NCBI RefSeq assembly: GCF_003710085.1
Contig: NZ_CP033324.1
Coordinates: 3,349,501-3,413,500 of the forward strand
Length of the DNA stretch: 64,000 nucleotides
Reading direction: 5' to 3'
DNA from: Nocardioides pantholopis
GTDB taxonomy: Bacteria > Actinomycetota > Actinomycetes > Propionibacteriales > Nocardioidaceae
The notes below the pieces were generated by a model, which saw only the letters and a program-made list of their open reading frames with translations, made no database searches and was not told where the DNA came from. The position numbers and the translations under genes are program-made. Below, piece by piece: positions 8,488-16,674 of this stretch. Position 1 is the first letter of the stretch. Each line of letters starts with the position of its first letter.

Positions 8488-9111
8488 TCAGGAGGCGATC
8501 CCGACCATCGCGAGCACCAGCTCCCGGTAGTACGCCGCGACCTGGTCGGGGGTCCAGCCCCCGTCCTCGCGCCACCAGCGCGCCAGATCGATGCCCAGGG
8601 ACAGGATTGCCGCGGCGGTGACCGTCGGGTGCGGCACCCGCAGCGCCCCGGAGCGCCGGCCGCGCTCGAGCAGCTCCCGCAGCAGCACGTCGATGCGCGA
8701 CCGGATCGCGCCGATCTCGGCCTGGTGCTCGGGCGAGAGCGCAGCCAGTTCGTAGTTGAGGATCCGCGCGGTCGTGTGGTGGACCGCGTGGTAGCGCACG
8801 TAGTCGGTCACGAGCCGACCCAGCTGCTCGACGGGGTCGTCGCTGCCCTCGACCGCGGCCCGGCACAGCGCGAGAGTGCGCTCGTGGCCGGCGAGCGAGA
8901 TCTGGTGCAGGAGCTCCTCCTTGGAGCGGTGGTGCACGTAGAGCGCGGCCGGGCTCATCCCCGCCGCCGCGGCGATGTCGCGGGTGGTGGTGCCGTGGAA
9001 GCCCTTCGCGGCGAACGCGGCCACGGCCGCCTGGAGCAGCCGGTCGCGGGCGTCGCCGCGCTGGGTCCCGGACGGCGTACCGCCGGGGTGGGCGTTGACG
9101 TGGTCGGGCAC
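8488..9111 (-). CDS. TetR/AcrR-family transcriptional repressor
   Basis: 207 residues, GTG start. The N-terminal HTH is clear: RLLQAAVAAFAAKGF, TTRDIAAAAGMSPAALYVHH, KEELLHQI. The C-terminal ligand domain is helical and unspecific. It is divergent from the SDR gene at 9159, with 47 nt between the start codons and a palindromic operator inside that gap. The likely role is repression of the downstream catabolic run (9159-15198) and of itself, relieved by an acyl-CoA or related intermediate, as is usual for TetR regulators beside acyl-CoA dehydrogenases. The ligand is unknown. Confidence 0.88.
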   Translation of the reverse strand: MPDHVNAHPGGTPSGTQRGDARDRLLQAAVAAFAAKGFHGTTTRDIAAAAGMSPAALYVHHRSKEELLHQISLAGHERTLALCRAAVEGSDDPVEQLGRLVTDYVRYHAVHHTTARILNYELAALSPEHQAEIGAIRSRIDVLLRELLERGRRSGALRVPHPTVTAAAILSLGIDLARWWREDGGWTPDQVAAYYRELVLAMVGIAS

Positions 9112-9122
9112 GACCGCGATAG

Positions 9123-9136
9123 TAAGCGAGCGCTTA
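9123..9136. promoter_or_regulatory. TetR operator palindrome
   Basis: TAAGCG-AG-CGCTTA, two perfect 6-bp half sites spaced by 2 nt, located between the divergent tetR and SDR starts. AT content is high for this genome. The position would let one dimer block both directions. Confidence 0.65.
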
Positions 9137-9158
9137 GTCAGCTGCCAACGGAGGACGC

Positions 9159-9911
9159 ATGCAGGGTCTGCAGAGCAAGGTCGCGATCGTCACCGGCGCC
9201 AGCCGCGGGATCGGTCTCGGGATCGCCCAGCGGCTGGTCGAGGAGGGGGCCCGGGTCTGCGTCACCGCCCGCAAGCCCGAGGCCCTGGCCGAGGCCGTCG
9301 ACGCGCTCGGCGGGCCCGAGCACGCGATCGCGGTCGCGGGCAACGCCGCCGACCCCGGGCACCGGGCGGAGGCCGTCGCCCGCACGATCGAGACGTTCGG
9401 CAGCGTGGACCTGCTGGTCAACAACACCGGGATCAACCCCGTCTACGGCCCGCTGGTCGACATCGACCTCGACGCCGCCCGCAAGATCGTCGACACCAAC
9501 GTGGTCGCCGCGCTCGCCTGGGTGCAGGAGGTGCACCGCGCCTGGATGGCCGAGCACGGCGGCGCGATCGTCAACGTGGCATCCGTCGGCGGGGTGAAGC
9601 CGGCCCCCGGGATCGCGATGTACGGCGCGAGCAAGGCGATGCTGATCAGCATCACCGAGAGCCTCGCGGTCGAGCTCGGGCCGGACGTCCGGGTCAACGC
9701 GGTCGCGCCCGCGGTGGTGAAGACCCGGTTCGCGAGCGCCCTCTACGAGGGCCGCGAGGAGGAGGTCGCCGCGGCGTACCCGCTGCGGCGCCTGGGCGTG
9801 CCCGAGGACATCGGCAGCGTCGTGGCCTTCTTGCTCTCCGCGGACGCCGGCTGGCTGACCGGGCAGACGCTCGTGGTCGACGGCGGCCTCACGCTCACCG
9901 GCGGCGTGTGA
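9159..9911 (+). CDS. SDR-family NAD(P)-dependent oxidoreductase
   Basis: 250 residues of classical SDR type. The cofactor motif TGASRGIG is at 12-19, NNTG (usually NNAG) at 88-91, and the catalytic Ser142, Tyr155 and Lys159 (YGASK) are all present. The C-terminal VVDGGLTLTGG closes the fold. FabG-like enzymes of this type oxidise or reduce 3-hydroxy/3-keto groups on acyl-CoA or alcohols. First gene of the TetR-controlled run; its TGA overlaps the ATG of the next SDR. The substrate is not readable from sequence, but a hydroxyacyl-CoA dehydrogenase step fits the neighbours. Confidence 0.88.
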   Translation: MQGLQSKVAIVTGASRGIGLGIAQRLVEEGARVCVTARKPEALAEAVDALGGPEHAIAVAGNAADPGHRAEAVARTIETFGSVDLLVNNTGINPVYGPLVDIDLDAARKIVDTNVVAALAWVQEVHRAWMAEHGGAIVNVASVGGVKPAPGIAMYGASKAMLISITESLAVELGPDVRVNAVAPAVVKTRFASALYEGREEEVAAAYPLRRLGVPEDIGSVVAFLLSADAGWLTGQTLVVDGGLTLTGGV

Positions 9912-10738
9912 TGGCGACGGCCCTCACTGACGCCGGGGCGGTCGTCACCGGCGCGGGCCACGGGATCGGCCGGGCCCTGGCCCGCCGGCTCGCCGCCGAG
10001 GGCGCCCGGGTCGTGGTCAACGACCTCGACGCCGCGGCCGCCGAGGCGGTCGCCGCCGAGGTCGGCGGGACCGCCGCGCCGGGCGACTGCGCCACCGCCG
10101 CCGGCGCCCGGGACCTGGTCGAGCAGGCCACCGCGGCGCTGGGCCGCGTCGACGTGTTCTGCGCCAACGCCGGCATCGACGCCGGCCCCGAGTCCGGCCC
10201 GGACACCCTCCAGGCGCCCGACGAGGTGTGGGACCGGATGCTCGGGGTCAACGTGCTCGCGCACGTCCGCGCGGCCCGGGAGCTGGTCCCGCGGTGGCTC
10301 GAGGACGGCCGCGGCGGCCGGTTCGTGGTCACCGCCTCGGCGGCCGGGCTGCTGACGATGATCGGCAGCGCGCCGTACTCGGTGACCAAGCACGCGGCGG
10401 TCGGGTTCGCCGAGTGGCTCTCGGTGACCTACGGCGCCCGCGGCGTCACGGTCCAGGCGATCTGCCCCCAGGGCGTGCAGACCCGGATGCTGGAGCAGTC
10501 CGGCGACCTCGCGCAGCTGCTCTCCCGCGACTCCGCGCTGACCCCGGAGGCCGTCGCCCAGGCCTGGGTGGACTCGCTGGCCGACGACCGGTTCCTGGTC
10601 CTCCCCCACCCCGAGGTCGCTGGCTACTACGCGGCCCGGGCCACCGACACCGACCGCTGGCTGGCCGGGATGCGCCGGCTCCAGGCCAAGATCGATGCAG
10701 GGGTTGATGCAGGGGCCGACACAGGAGCGGGCGCATGA
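9911..10738 (+). CDS. SDR-family oxidoreductase (second)
   Basis: 275 residues. Cofactor motif VTGAGHGIG at about 12-20, NAG in CANAGID, and catalytic Ser/Tyr/Lys in VTASAAG and APYSVTKHA. The ATG at 9911 shares its A with the stop of the first SDR, and its own TGA overlaps the start of the kinase gene by 4 nt, so translation is coupled across three genes. It differs enough from the preceding SDR to act on another substrate or stereoisomer. The C-terminus ends in an alanine/glycine/aspartate-rich tail without known function. Confidence 0.87.
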   Translation: MATALTDAGAVVTGAGHGIGRALARRLAAEGARVVVNDLDAAAAEAVAAEVGGTAAPGDCATAAGARDLVEQATAALGRVDVFCANAGIDAGPESGPDTLQAPDEVWDRMLGVNVLAHVRAARELVPRWLEDGRGGRFVVTASAAGLLTMIGSAPYSVTKHAAVGFAEWLSVTYGARGVTVQAICPQGVQTRMLEQSGDLAQLLSRDSALTPEAVAQAWVDSLADDRFLVLPHPEVAGYYAARATDTDRWLAGMRRLQAKIDAGVDAGADTGAGA

Positions 10739-11769
10739 GCACCGAGCTTCCCGGCCTGGACCTGGCCGCCTGGAGGCGCTGGTACGACGCGCAGCGACCC
10801 GGCGAGGTCGCCGGCGACCTGACCGGCGCGCTGATCGCGGGCGGCAAGTCCAACCTCACCTACGAGGTCACCGACGGCCGGTCCTGGTGGATCGTGCGTC
10901 GCCCGCCGCTGGGCCACGTGCAGGCGACCGCGCACGACATGGCCCGCGAGCACACGGTGATGACAGCGCTGGCCGACACCGACGTGCCGGTCCCGCAGAC
11001 CTACGCCGTCTGCGCCGACGACGCCGTGCTGGGCGCGCCGTTCTACGTGATGGAGCGGGTCGCGGGGACGCCGTACCGCACCGCGGCGCAGCTGGCCGAG
11101 ATCGGCCCACAGCGGACCGCGGCCCTGGCCGCCGCGATGATCGACGTGCTCGGCCGCCTGCACCGCGTCGACCCCGCCGAGGTCGGGCTCGACGACCTCG
11201 GCCGGCCGACCGGCTTCCTGGAGCGGCAGGTCCGCCGCTGGGGCCGCCAGCTCGAGGGGTCTCGGACCCGGGACCTGCCCGACGCCGACGCGCTGCTGGC
11301 CCACCTCGCCGCCTCCGTGCCGGCCGAGGACGGCGCGGCGGGGATCGTGCACGGCGACTACCGGCTGGACAACCTGCTCGTGGTCGCCGAGGACCCGCAG
11401 CCGATCCGGGCCGTCGTGGACTGGGAGATGGCGACCCTCGGCGACCCGCTCACCGACGTCGCCCTGCTGCTGGTCTACGACGCACTGGGCGAGCTCGCCG
11501 GCGGCGGCTCGGTCGCCGACGCCAGCACCGCGCCCGGCTACCCCGGGCCCGAGGAGCAGCTCGAGCGGTACGCCGTGGCGAGCGGGCGGGACCTGGGCGA
11601 GATGGGCTTCCACCTCGGCCTGGCCCACCTGAAGCTCGCCGTGATCCTCGAGGGGATCCACCACCGCCACCTGGCCGGCCAGACGGTCGGCGAGGGCTTC
11701 GACACCGTCGGCGCCGTCGTCGAGCCGCTGCTGGCGGCCGGCCTGGCCGCCGTCCGAGGAAGGGACTGA
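10735..11769 (+). CDS. APH-type phosphotransferase, probable hydroxyacyl-CoA kinase
   Basis: 344 residues with the aminoglycoside-phosphotransferase/choline-kinase fold. The nucleotide loop region reads GGKSNLTYEV, the catalytic loop GIVHGDYRLDNLLV (HGDxxxxN), and the metal-binding Asp is in VVDWEMATLGDP. It ends 1 nt before an ACAD11-like acyl-CoA dehydrogenase. In mammalian ACAD10/ACAD11 and bacterial LvaA/LvaC systems the same two domains phosphorylate the 4-hydroxyl of an acyl-CoA and then eliminate phosphate. I therefore infer a 4-hydroxyacyl-CoA kinase rather than an antibiotic-modifying enzyme. The substrate remains unproven. Confidence 0.8.
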   Translation: MSTELPGLDLAAWRRWYDAQRPGEVAGDLTGALIAGGKSNLTYEVTDGRSWWIVRRPPLGHVQATAHDMAREHTVMTALADTDVPVPQTYAVCADDAVLGAPFYVMERVAGTPYRTAAQLAEIGPQRTAALAAAMIDVLGRLHRVDPAEVGLDDLGRPTGFLERQVRRWGRQLEGSRTRDLPDADALLAHLAASVPAEDGAAGIVHGDYRLDNLLVVAEDPQPIRAVVDWEMATLGDPLTDVALLLVYDALGELAGGGSVADASTAPGYPGPEEQLERYAVASGRDLGEMGFHLGLAHLKLAVILEGIHHRHLAGQTVGEGFDTVGAVVEPLLAAGLAAVRGRD

Positions 11770-11770
11770 G

Positions 11771-13006
11771 ATGGACTTCGAGTTCGACGCCCGCACCCGC
11801 GAGCTCCAGCGCGAGCTGCACGACCTGATGGAGACCTCCGTGCTCCCCGCCGAGCCGGTCTTCGCCGCGCAGCTGGACGCGCTGGCGGACCCGTTCGACT
11901 GGACGAGCGCGCCGGTGCTGCGCGAGCTCCAGGCCGAGGCCCGCTCGCGGGGCCTGTGGAACCTGTTCCTGCCCGGCGACAGCGGCGGCCACGGCGCCGG
12001 CCTGACCAACCTCCAGTACGCCCCGCTCGCCGAGATCAGCGGGCGCAGCGGCAACCTGGCGCCCGCCGCGATGAACTGCGCGGCGCCGGACACCGGCAAC
12101 ATGGAGGTGCTGCACATGTTCGGCACCCCCGAGCAGCAGGAGCGCTGGCTGGAGCCACTGCTGGACGGCCGGATCCGCTCGGCGTTCGCGATGACCGAGC
12201 CCGACGTCGCCTCCTCGGACGCCACGAACATCGGCACCTCGATCGTGCGCGACGGCGACGAGTACGTCGTCAACGGCCGCAAGTGGTGGATCACCGGCGC
12301 GATGGCGCCCGCCTGCGAGATCTTCATCGTGATGGGCCGCACCGACCCCGACGCCCCCCGGCACCGGCAGCAGTCGATGCTGCTGGTCCCCCGCGACACC
12401 CCCGGCCTGCGCGTCGTCCGCCCGATGCAGGTGCTGGGCTACGACGACCACGAGCACGGCGGCCACGCCGAGCTGCTCTTCGAGGACGTCCGGGTGCCGG
12501 CCGCCAACCTGGTCGGCGAGCAGGGCGCCGGGTTCGCGATCGCCCAGGCCCGGCTCGGCCCGGGCCGGATCCACCACTGCATGCGCTCGATCGGCGTCGC
12601 CGAGCGGGCCATCGAGCTGATGTGCCAGCGGGTCGAGGCCCGGGTGGCGTTCGGCCGGCCGCTCTCCCGTCAGGGCGTGATCCGGGAGTGGATCGCCGAG
12701 GCGCGGGTGGCGGTCGAGCAGCTGCGGCTGCTGGTGCTGAAGACGGCCTGGCTGATGGACACCGTCGGCAACAAGGGCGCCCACACCGAGATCCAGGCGA
12801 TCAAGATCGCCACCCCGAAGGTGGTCCAGGAGATCCTCGACCGCGCGATCCAGGCGCACGGCGCGGGCGGGCTCTCCCAGGACTTCCCGCTGGCCGCGAG
12901 CTTCGCCGGCATCCGCACGCTCCGCTTCGCCGACGGGCCCGACGAGGTGCACAAGAACTCCCTGGCCAAGGCCGAGCTGGCCCGCCACGCGGTCGCCGGG
13001 GCCTGA
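11771..13006 (+). CDS. ACAD11-like acyl-CoA dehydrogenase
   Basis: 411 residues, acyl-CoA dehydrogenase fold: FAMTEPDVASSDATNI and WWITGAM in the beta domain, GPGRIHHCMRSIGVAERA at the start of the C-terminal helices. The usual catalytic Glu is replaced by Asp388 in ADGPDEVH, and the isovaleryl-type position reads GPGR, with no Glu. The DGPDEVH form is the hallmark of the ACAD10/ACAD11 branch, which processes 4-phosphoacyl-CoA. The kinase domain that is fused to it in ACAD11 is encoded separately by the gene ending 1 nt upstream. Probable partner in 4-hydroxyacyl-CoA catabolism. Confidence 0.83.
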   Translation: MDFEFDARTRELQRELHDLMETSVLPAEPVFAAQLDALADPFDWTSAPVLRELQAEARSRGLWNLFLPGDSGGHGAGLTNLQYAPLAEISGRSGNLAPAAMNCAAPDTGNMEVLHMFGTPEQQERWLEPLLDGRIRSAFAMTEPDVASSDATNIGTSIVRDGDEYVVNGRKWWITGAMAPACEIFIVMGRTDPDAPRHRQQSMLLVPRDTPGLRVVRPMQVLGYDDHEHGGHAELLFEDVRVPAANLVGEQGAGFAIAQARLGPGRIHHCMRSIGVAERAIELMCQRVEARVAFGRPLSRQGVIREWIAEARVAVEQLRLLVLKTAWLMDTVGNKGAHTEIQAIKIATPKVVQEILDRAIQAHGAGGLSQDFPLAASFAGIRTLRFADGPDEVHKNSLAKAELARHAVAGA

Positions 13007-13010
13007 GCCG

Positions 13011-14162
13011 GTGGACCTCTCGCTGAGCGAAGAGCAGGAGGCGTTCCGGGCCGTGGCCCGGGAGTTCCTGGAGCGCGAGGCGGTCCCGCACCGCACCGAG
13101 TGGGACCGGCGCGAGGCCGTGGACACCGCGATCGTCCCCCGGATGGCCGAGCTCGGCTTCTTCGCCATCACCTTCCCCGAGGAGTACGGCGGGCTCGGCG
13201 GCGACCACCTCACCTCGGTGCTCGCGATGGAGGAGCTGGGCCGCGCCGACTCCGCGCTGCGCGGGATCGTCTCGGTCTCCAGCGGCCTGTTCGGCGGGTC
13301 GGTGCTGCGACACGGCACCGAGGAGCAGCGCCGGGAGTGGCTGCCCCGGATCGCGGCCGGCACGGCCCTGGGCTGCTTCGGGCTCACCGAGCCCGGCACC
13401 GGCTCGGACGCCGGGAGCCTCACCACCCGCGCGCGGCGCGACGGCTCGGACTACGTCCTCGACGGCGAGAAGCTGTTCATCACGAACGGGACCTGGGCCG
13501 ACGTCGCACTGGTCTTCGCCCGCACCGGCGGACCGGGCCCGAAGGGGGTCTCCGCGTTCCTGGTTCCCACCGACACCCCCGGCTTCGAGGCCCGCGAGAT
13601 CACCGGCAAGCTGGGGCTGCGCGGCCAGGCCACCGCCTCACTGCACCTGGACGGCGTACGCCTCCCCGCCTCCGCGCTGCTGGGCGAGGAGGGCCAGGGC
13701 TTCCGGATCGCGATGACCGCCCTGGACAAGGGCCGGGTCTCGGTGGCCGCCGGCTGCGTCGGGATCGTGCAGGGCTGCCTGGAGGCGGCGGTCGCCTACG
13801 CCACGACCCGCACCCAGTTCGGCAAGCCGATCGCCTCCTTCCAGCTGGTGCAGGACCTGATCGCGGACATCTCCCTGGACGCCGACGCCGCCCGGCTCCT
13901 GGTGTGGCGCTGCGCGGACCTCCTGGACCGCGGCGAGCCGGTCGGCCTGGCGGCGTCGAAGGCGAAGCTGTTCGCCTCCGAGGCGGCCGTGCGCGCGGCC
14001 AACAACGCCCTGCAGGTGCACGGCGGCTCCGGGTACGTCGACGACTACCCGGTCGAGAAGTACCTGCGCGACGCGCGGGTGATGACCCTCTACGAGGGCA
14101 CCAGCCAGATCCAGAAGCTGCTGATCGGGCGCGCGGAGACGGGCATCACCGCTTTTGTGTGA
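13011..14162 (+). CDS. Acyl-CoA dehydrogenase (classical, catalytic Glu present)
   Basis: 383 residues, GTG start 4 nt after the ACAD11-like gene. It has FGLTEPGTGSDAGS, GEKLFITNG, FGKPIASFQLVQD and the C-terminal catalytic YEGTSQIQ with Glu362, the short/medium-chain type. It introduces a 2,3-double bond into an acyl-CoA and passes electrons to ETF. Its TGA is the first of four identical in-frame stops made by a 15-nt tandem repeat. It probably works in the same pathway as the kinase/ACAD11 pair, before or after the 4-hydroxyl is removed. Confidence 0.87.
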   Translation: MDLSLSEEQEAFRAVAREFLEREAVPHRTEWDRREAVDTAIVPRMAELGFFAITFPEEYGGLGGDHLTSVLAMEELGRADSALRGIVSVSSGLFGGSVLRHGTEEQRREWLPRIAAGTALGCFGLTEPGTGSDAGSLTTRARRDGSDYVLDGEKLFITNGTWADVALVFARTGGPGPKGVSAFLVPTDTPGFEAREITGKLGLRGQATASLHLDGVRLPASALLGEEGQGFRIAMTALDKGRVSVAAGCVGIVQGCLEAAVAYATTRTQFGKPIASFQLVQDLIADISLDADAARLLVWRCADLLDRGEPVGLAASKAKLFASEAAVRAANNALQVHGGSGYVDDYPVEKYLRDARVMTLYEGTSQIQKLLIGRAETGITAFV

Positions 14163-14213
14163 CCCGCGTTTGTGTGACCCGCGTTTGTGTGACCCACATT
14201 CGTGTGACCCGGC
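14154..14213 (+). repeat. Four-copy 15-nt tandem repeat covering a stop codon
   Basis: Unit TTTGTGTGACCCGCG. Copies 1 and 2 (14154-14168, 14169-14183) are identical; copies 3 and 4 have a few changes. The first copy contains the TGA of the acyl-CoA dehydrogenase. Because 15 is a multiple of three, TGA recurs in frame at 14175, 14190 and 14205. Confidence 0.9.
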
Positions 14214-14247
14214 GTTCGACTGACCGCCCCATCCGAGAGGACGCACC

Positions 14248-15198
14248 GTGACCTCGCTCGATCCCCGTCTCGACCCCGAGATCGCCGCGCTGCTGGCGTT
14301 CCTGGACTCCACCGGCAGCCCGCCGATGCATGCCGGGACCGCCGAGCAGGCCCGGGCCTCCTTCCGCGCGCTCACCGTCGACCTGCGCGACCCGAGCGTG
14401 CTGCCGGAGGTCGAGGAGGTCACCGACATCACGGTGCCGGGCGGCGACGGCGACCGGCCTGCGCGCGTGTACCGGCCAGGGCCCGGCGCGCTGCCCACCG
14501 TCGTGCTCTTCCACGGGGGCGGCTGGGTGATCGGCGACCTGGACACCCACGACCTGATGGCGCGCACCATCGCCACGATCTGCGAGGCGGTCGTGGTCAG
14601 CGTGGACTACCGCCTCGCCCCCGAGCACCCGTTCCCCGCCGCGGTCGACGACGCCCTGGCCGCGGCCAGGTGGGCGGCCGCCCACCTCGCCGACCTCGGC
14701 GGCGACGAGCGGCTGGGCCTGGCCGGCGACAGCGCCGGCGGCAACCTCGCCGCGGTCGCGGCCCAGGTGCTGCGCGACGAGGGCGTCCCGGTCGCGGGCC
14801 AGCTGCTGGTCTACCCCGCCACCGACCTGGTCGGCGAGACGGCCTCGCGCGTCGAGAACGCCGAGGGGTACTTCCTGGACCGCGACACAATGCTGTGGTT
14901 CGCCGCCCAGTACGTCGGCCACCTGCCGCCGGACCGGCTCGCCGACCCTCGGCTCTCCCCGCTGCGCGGGGACCTGGCCGGCCTCGCCCCCGCCGTCGTC
15001 GCGGTCGCGCAGTTCGACCCGCTGCGCGATGAGGGCACGGCGTACGCCGAGGCGCTGCGGGCCGCGGGCGTGCCGGTCCGGCTCGCGTCCTACGACGGCC
15101 TGATCCACGGCTTCGTGGACATGGGCCGCTTCTGCCGCGCCGCCGACGACGCCGTCAACCGGACCTGCCGGCTCTTCCACGACCTCCTCCACCCCTGA
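14248..15198 (+). CDS. Alpha/beta hydrolase, HSL family
   Basis: 316 residues, GTG start. The oxyanion motif HGGGWVIGD and nucleophile motif GDSAGGN are those of hormone-sensitive-lipase-type esterases; VAQFDPLRDEG carries the catalytic Asp and GLIHGFVDM the His. It hydrolyses carboxylic esters or possibly lactones in the cytoplasm. As the last gene of the TetR-controlled run it could open an ester or lactone to feed the acyl-CoA enzymes upstream. It is set off from them by the tandem repeat and may have its own expression. No signal peptide is present. Confidence 0.86.
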   Translation: MTSLDPRLDPEIAALLAFLDSTGSPPMHAGTAEQARASFRALTVDLRDPSVLPEVEEVTDITVPGGDGDRPARVYRPGPGALPTVVLFHGGGWVIGDLDTHDLMARTIATICEAVVVSVDYRLAPEHPFPAAVDDALAAARWAAAHLADLGGDERLGLAGDSAGGNLAAVAAQVLRDEGVPVAGQLLVYPATDLVGETASRVENAEGYFLDRDTMLWFAAQYVGHLPPDRLADPRLSPLRGDLAGLAPAVVAVAQFDPLRDEGTAYAEALRAAGVPVRLASYDGLIHGFVDMGRFCRAADDAVNRTCRLFHDLLHP

Positions 15199-15290
15199 TC
15201 ACGCCGACCCGGCAGTTCTGGTCGCGGGGATCACGCCGACCCGGCAGTTCTGGTCGCGGGGATCACGCCGACCCGGCAGTTCTGGTCGCG
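15197..15290. repeat. Three direct tandem copies of a 32-bp unit
   Basis: The unit begins GATCACGCCGACCCGGCAGT. Copies start at 15197, 15229 and 15261; the third is 30 bp. No spacers separate them. Each copy can form a small hairpin, CGACC / GGTCG around a 10-nt loop. The array fills nearly the whole gap between the converging hydrolase and pucR-type genes and covers the hydrolase stop codon. Confidence 0.92.
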
Positions 15291-15296
15291 CCGCCC

Positions 15297-16517
15297 TCAG
15301 CCGCGTCCCCGCGCCATCAACGCGAGGGCGAGGAGCATCTTGTCCCGCGGGTCCGCGAGGCTGCGGCCGGTGAGCTGCTCGAGCTGCTTGAGGCGGTAGA
15401 TGACCGTGTTGCGGTGGCAGAACAGCTCGGCCGCGGCGTGGGTCGGCGAGCCGTCGTGGCGCAGCAGCGCGGCGAGGGTGTCCAGCAGCGTGCGGGACTG
15501 CCCGCCGGGCAGCGCCAGCACCGGCCCGAGGGTCTGGCCGACCAGCAGCGGCGCGACCTGCGGGCTGCCGGCGAGCAGCACCTCCGGGAGCCGCTCCGAG
15601 ACGGCCACCACCCCGCGCGTCCCGCGGGGCAGCGTCTCGGCGGCCCGGTGCGCCAGCTGGAAGGCGGTCGCGAAGCCGGCGATGCCGTCCTGGCTGGCCG
15701 CGACGCCGGTACGGCCGGGGGCGCTGGCCGCGAAGAGCTCGACGATCCCCGGCTCGTCGGGGAGGTCGCCGGACAGCAGCCCGTAGGAGACCCCGGAGCG
15801 GACGTGCCAGCGCGCCGGGATCCGGAGCCGGTCCAGACGGTCCTCGGCCGGCGCCAGCGCGTCGACGCCGTCGGTCCCGTCGAAGAGCACCACGACGCAC
15901 GCCACCGCGTCGTCGGGGCCGACGTCGAGCGCCGAGCGGGCCTCCTCGGCGAACTCCGGGTCTGCCCCGCGGCCCTCCAGCAGCGCGTCCAGCACACTCT
16001 GCTGGCGTTGCAGGTCCTGGCGCTGCATCCGGGCGCTCTCACGCCGGTAGGCGTCGATCAGCACGCCGTTCTGGACGTCGAGGTTGGCCCACACGGTCCG
16101 CGCCGCGGCCAGCAGCACGCCGTCGTCGATCCCGGCGGCCGCCTCGGAGCGGACCCGGGTGACCAGGGCCTCCCACAGGATCCGGGCGCCGAGCGTGTAG
16201 GCGTTGAGCACCAGCTCCAGCGGCACCCCCTGCCGAGCCCGCCGACGGCCGGTGTCGCGCCACAGCTCGACGGCCGACTCGCCCTCGGCGTCCCCGGCCT
16301 CCCGGCGGCCGGCCAGGATCCGCACCCCGCGGCGGATGTGCTGGCGGGTGCTCGCCCGGACGTCGGCGCGGAACTCGGGCCCGATCCGCTCGTAGGTCTC
16401 GGCGTCGCGCTCGAAGAGCGTGAGCGTGATGCTGTCGGCGATCGCGTCGGCGGAGTCCACGAGCAGCGACCACGCCTCGCGCAGGGCGATGTCCTCGTCG
16501 ACGGGTTCCGCACGCAT
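15297..16517 (-). CDS. PucR/CdaR-family transcriptional regulator
   Basis: 406 residues. The C-terminal HTH_30 domain is typical: LDTLAALLRHDGSPTHAAAE, FCHRNTVIYRLKQLEQLTG. The N-terminal helical region (about 10-170) resembles the RsbRD/PucR sensory domain, followed by a GGDEF-like middle region with VACVVVLFDGTD. PucR-type proteins usually activate nearby uptake and catabolic genes in response to a small metabolite. It is divergent from the livG-livK transporter operon with about 157 nt between starts, so that operon is the likely target. Upstream in-frame sequence was rejected as start because it is not protein-like. Confidence 0.82.
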   Translation of the reverse strand: MRAEPVDEDIALREAWSLLVDSADAIADSITLTLFERDAETYERIGPEFRADVRASTRQHIRRGVRILAGRREAGDAEGESAVELWRDTGRRRARQGVPLELVLNAYTLGARILWEALVTRVRSEAAAGIDDGVLLAAARTVWANLDVQNGVLIDAYRRESARMQRQDLQRQQSVLDALLEGRGADPEFAEEARSALDVGPDDAVACVVVLFDGTDGVDALAPAEDRLDRLRIPARWHVRSGVSYGLLSGDLPDEPGIVELFAASAPGRTGVAASQDGIAGFATAFQLAHRAAETLPRGTRGVVAVSERLPEVLLAGSPQVAPLLVGQTLGPVLALPGGQSRTLLDTLAALLRHDGSPTHAAAELFCHRNTVIYRLKQLEQLTGRSLADPRDKMLLALALMARGRG

Positions 16518-16674
16518 GCCGCCACGTTCGCACTCTGCGCACAAGCCTGACCAGTAGGCACCCCGATTCGGGTTCCGCGAACCAAGGAGTTCTGTGCAGC
16601 GCGCCTCATGACCAGACTGTGCAGCCACACCAAGGTGGTGCAGGTCACATCGCCCAACATCCGCTGGAGGTCCC
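16518..16674. promoter_or_regulatory. Divergent control region of pucR-type gene and liv operon
   Basis: 157 nt with GTGCAG repeated three times (in CTGTGCAGCG, CTGTGCAGCC and GGTGCAGG) and an imperfect dyad around CACCAAGGTGGTG at about 16629-16641. These are plausible regulator-binding repeats. GGAGGT directly precedes the livG GTG. No clear -10/-35 pair was found. Confidence 0.35.

Noticed and set aside
10735..11769. Aminoglycoside-resistance kinase
   Set aside because: It is tightly coupled to an ACAD11-like gene; APH-fold proteins in that setting act on acyl-CoA.
14154..14213. 15-nt repeats as coding extension of the acyl-CoA dehydrogenase
   Set aside because: Every unit carries an in-frame TGA.
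15197..15290. 32-bp repeats as a small CRISPR array
   Set aside because: The copies are joined directly without spacers and no cas gene is near.
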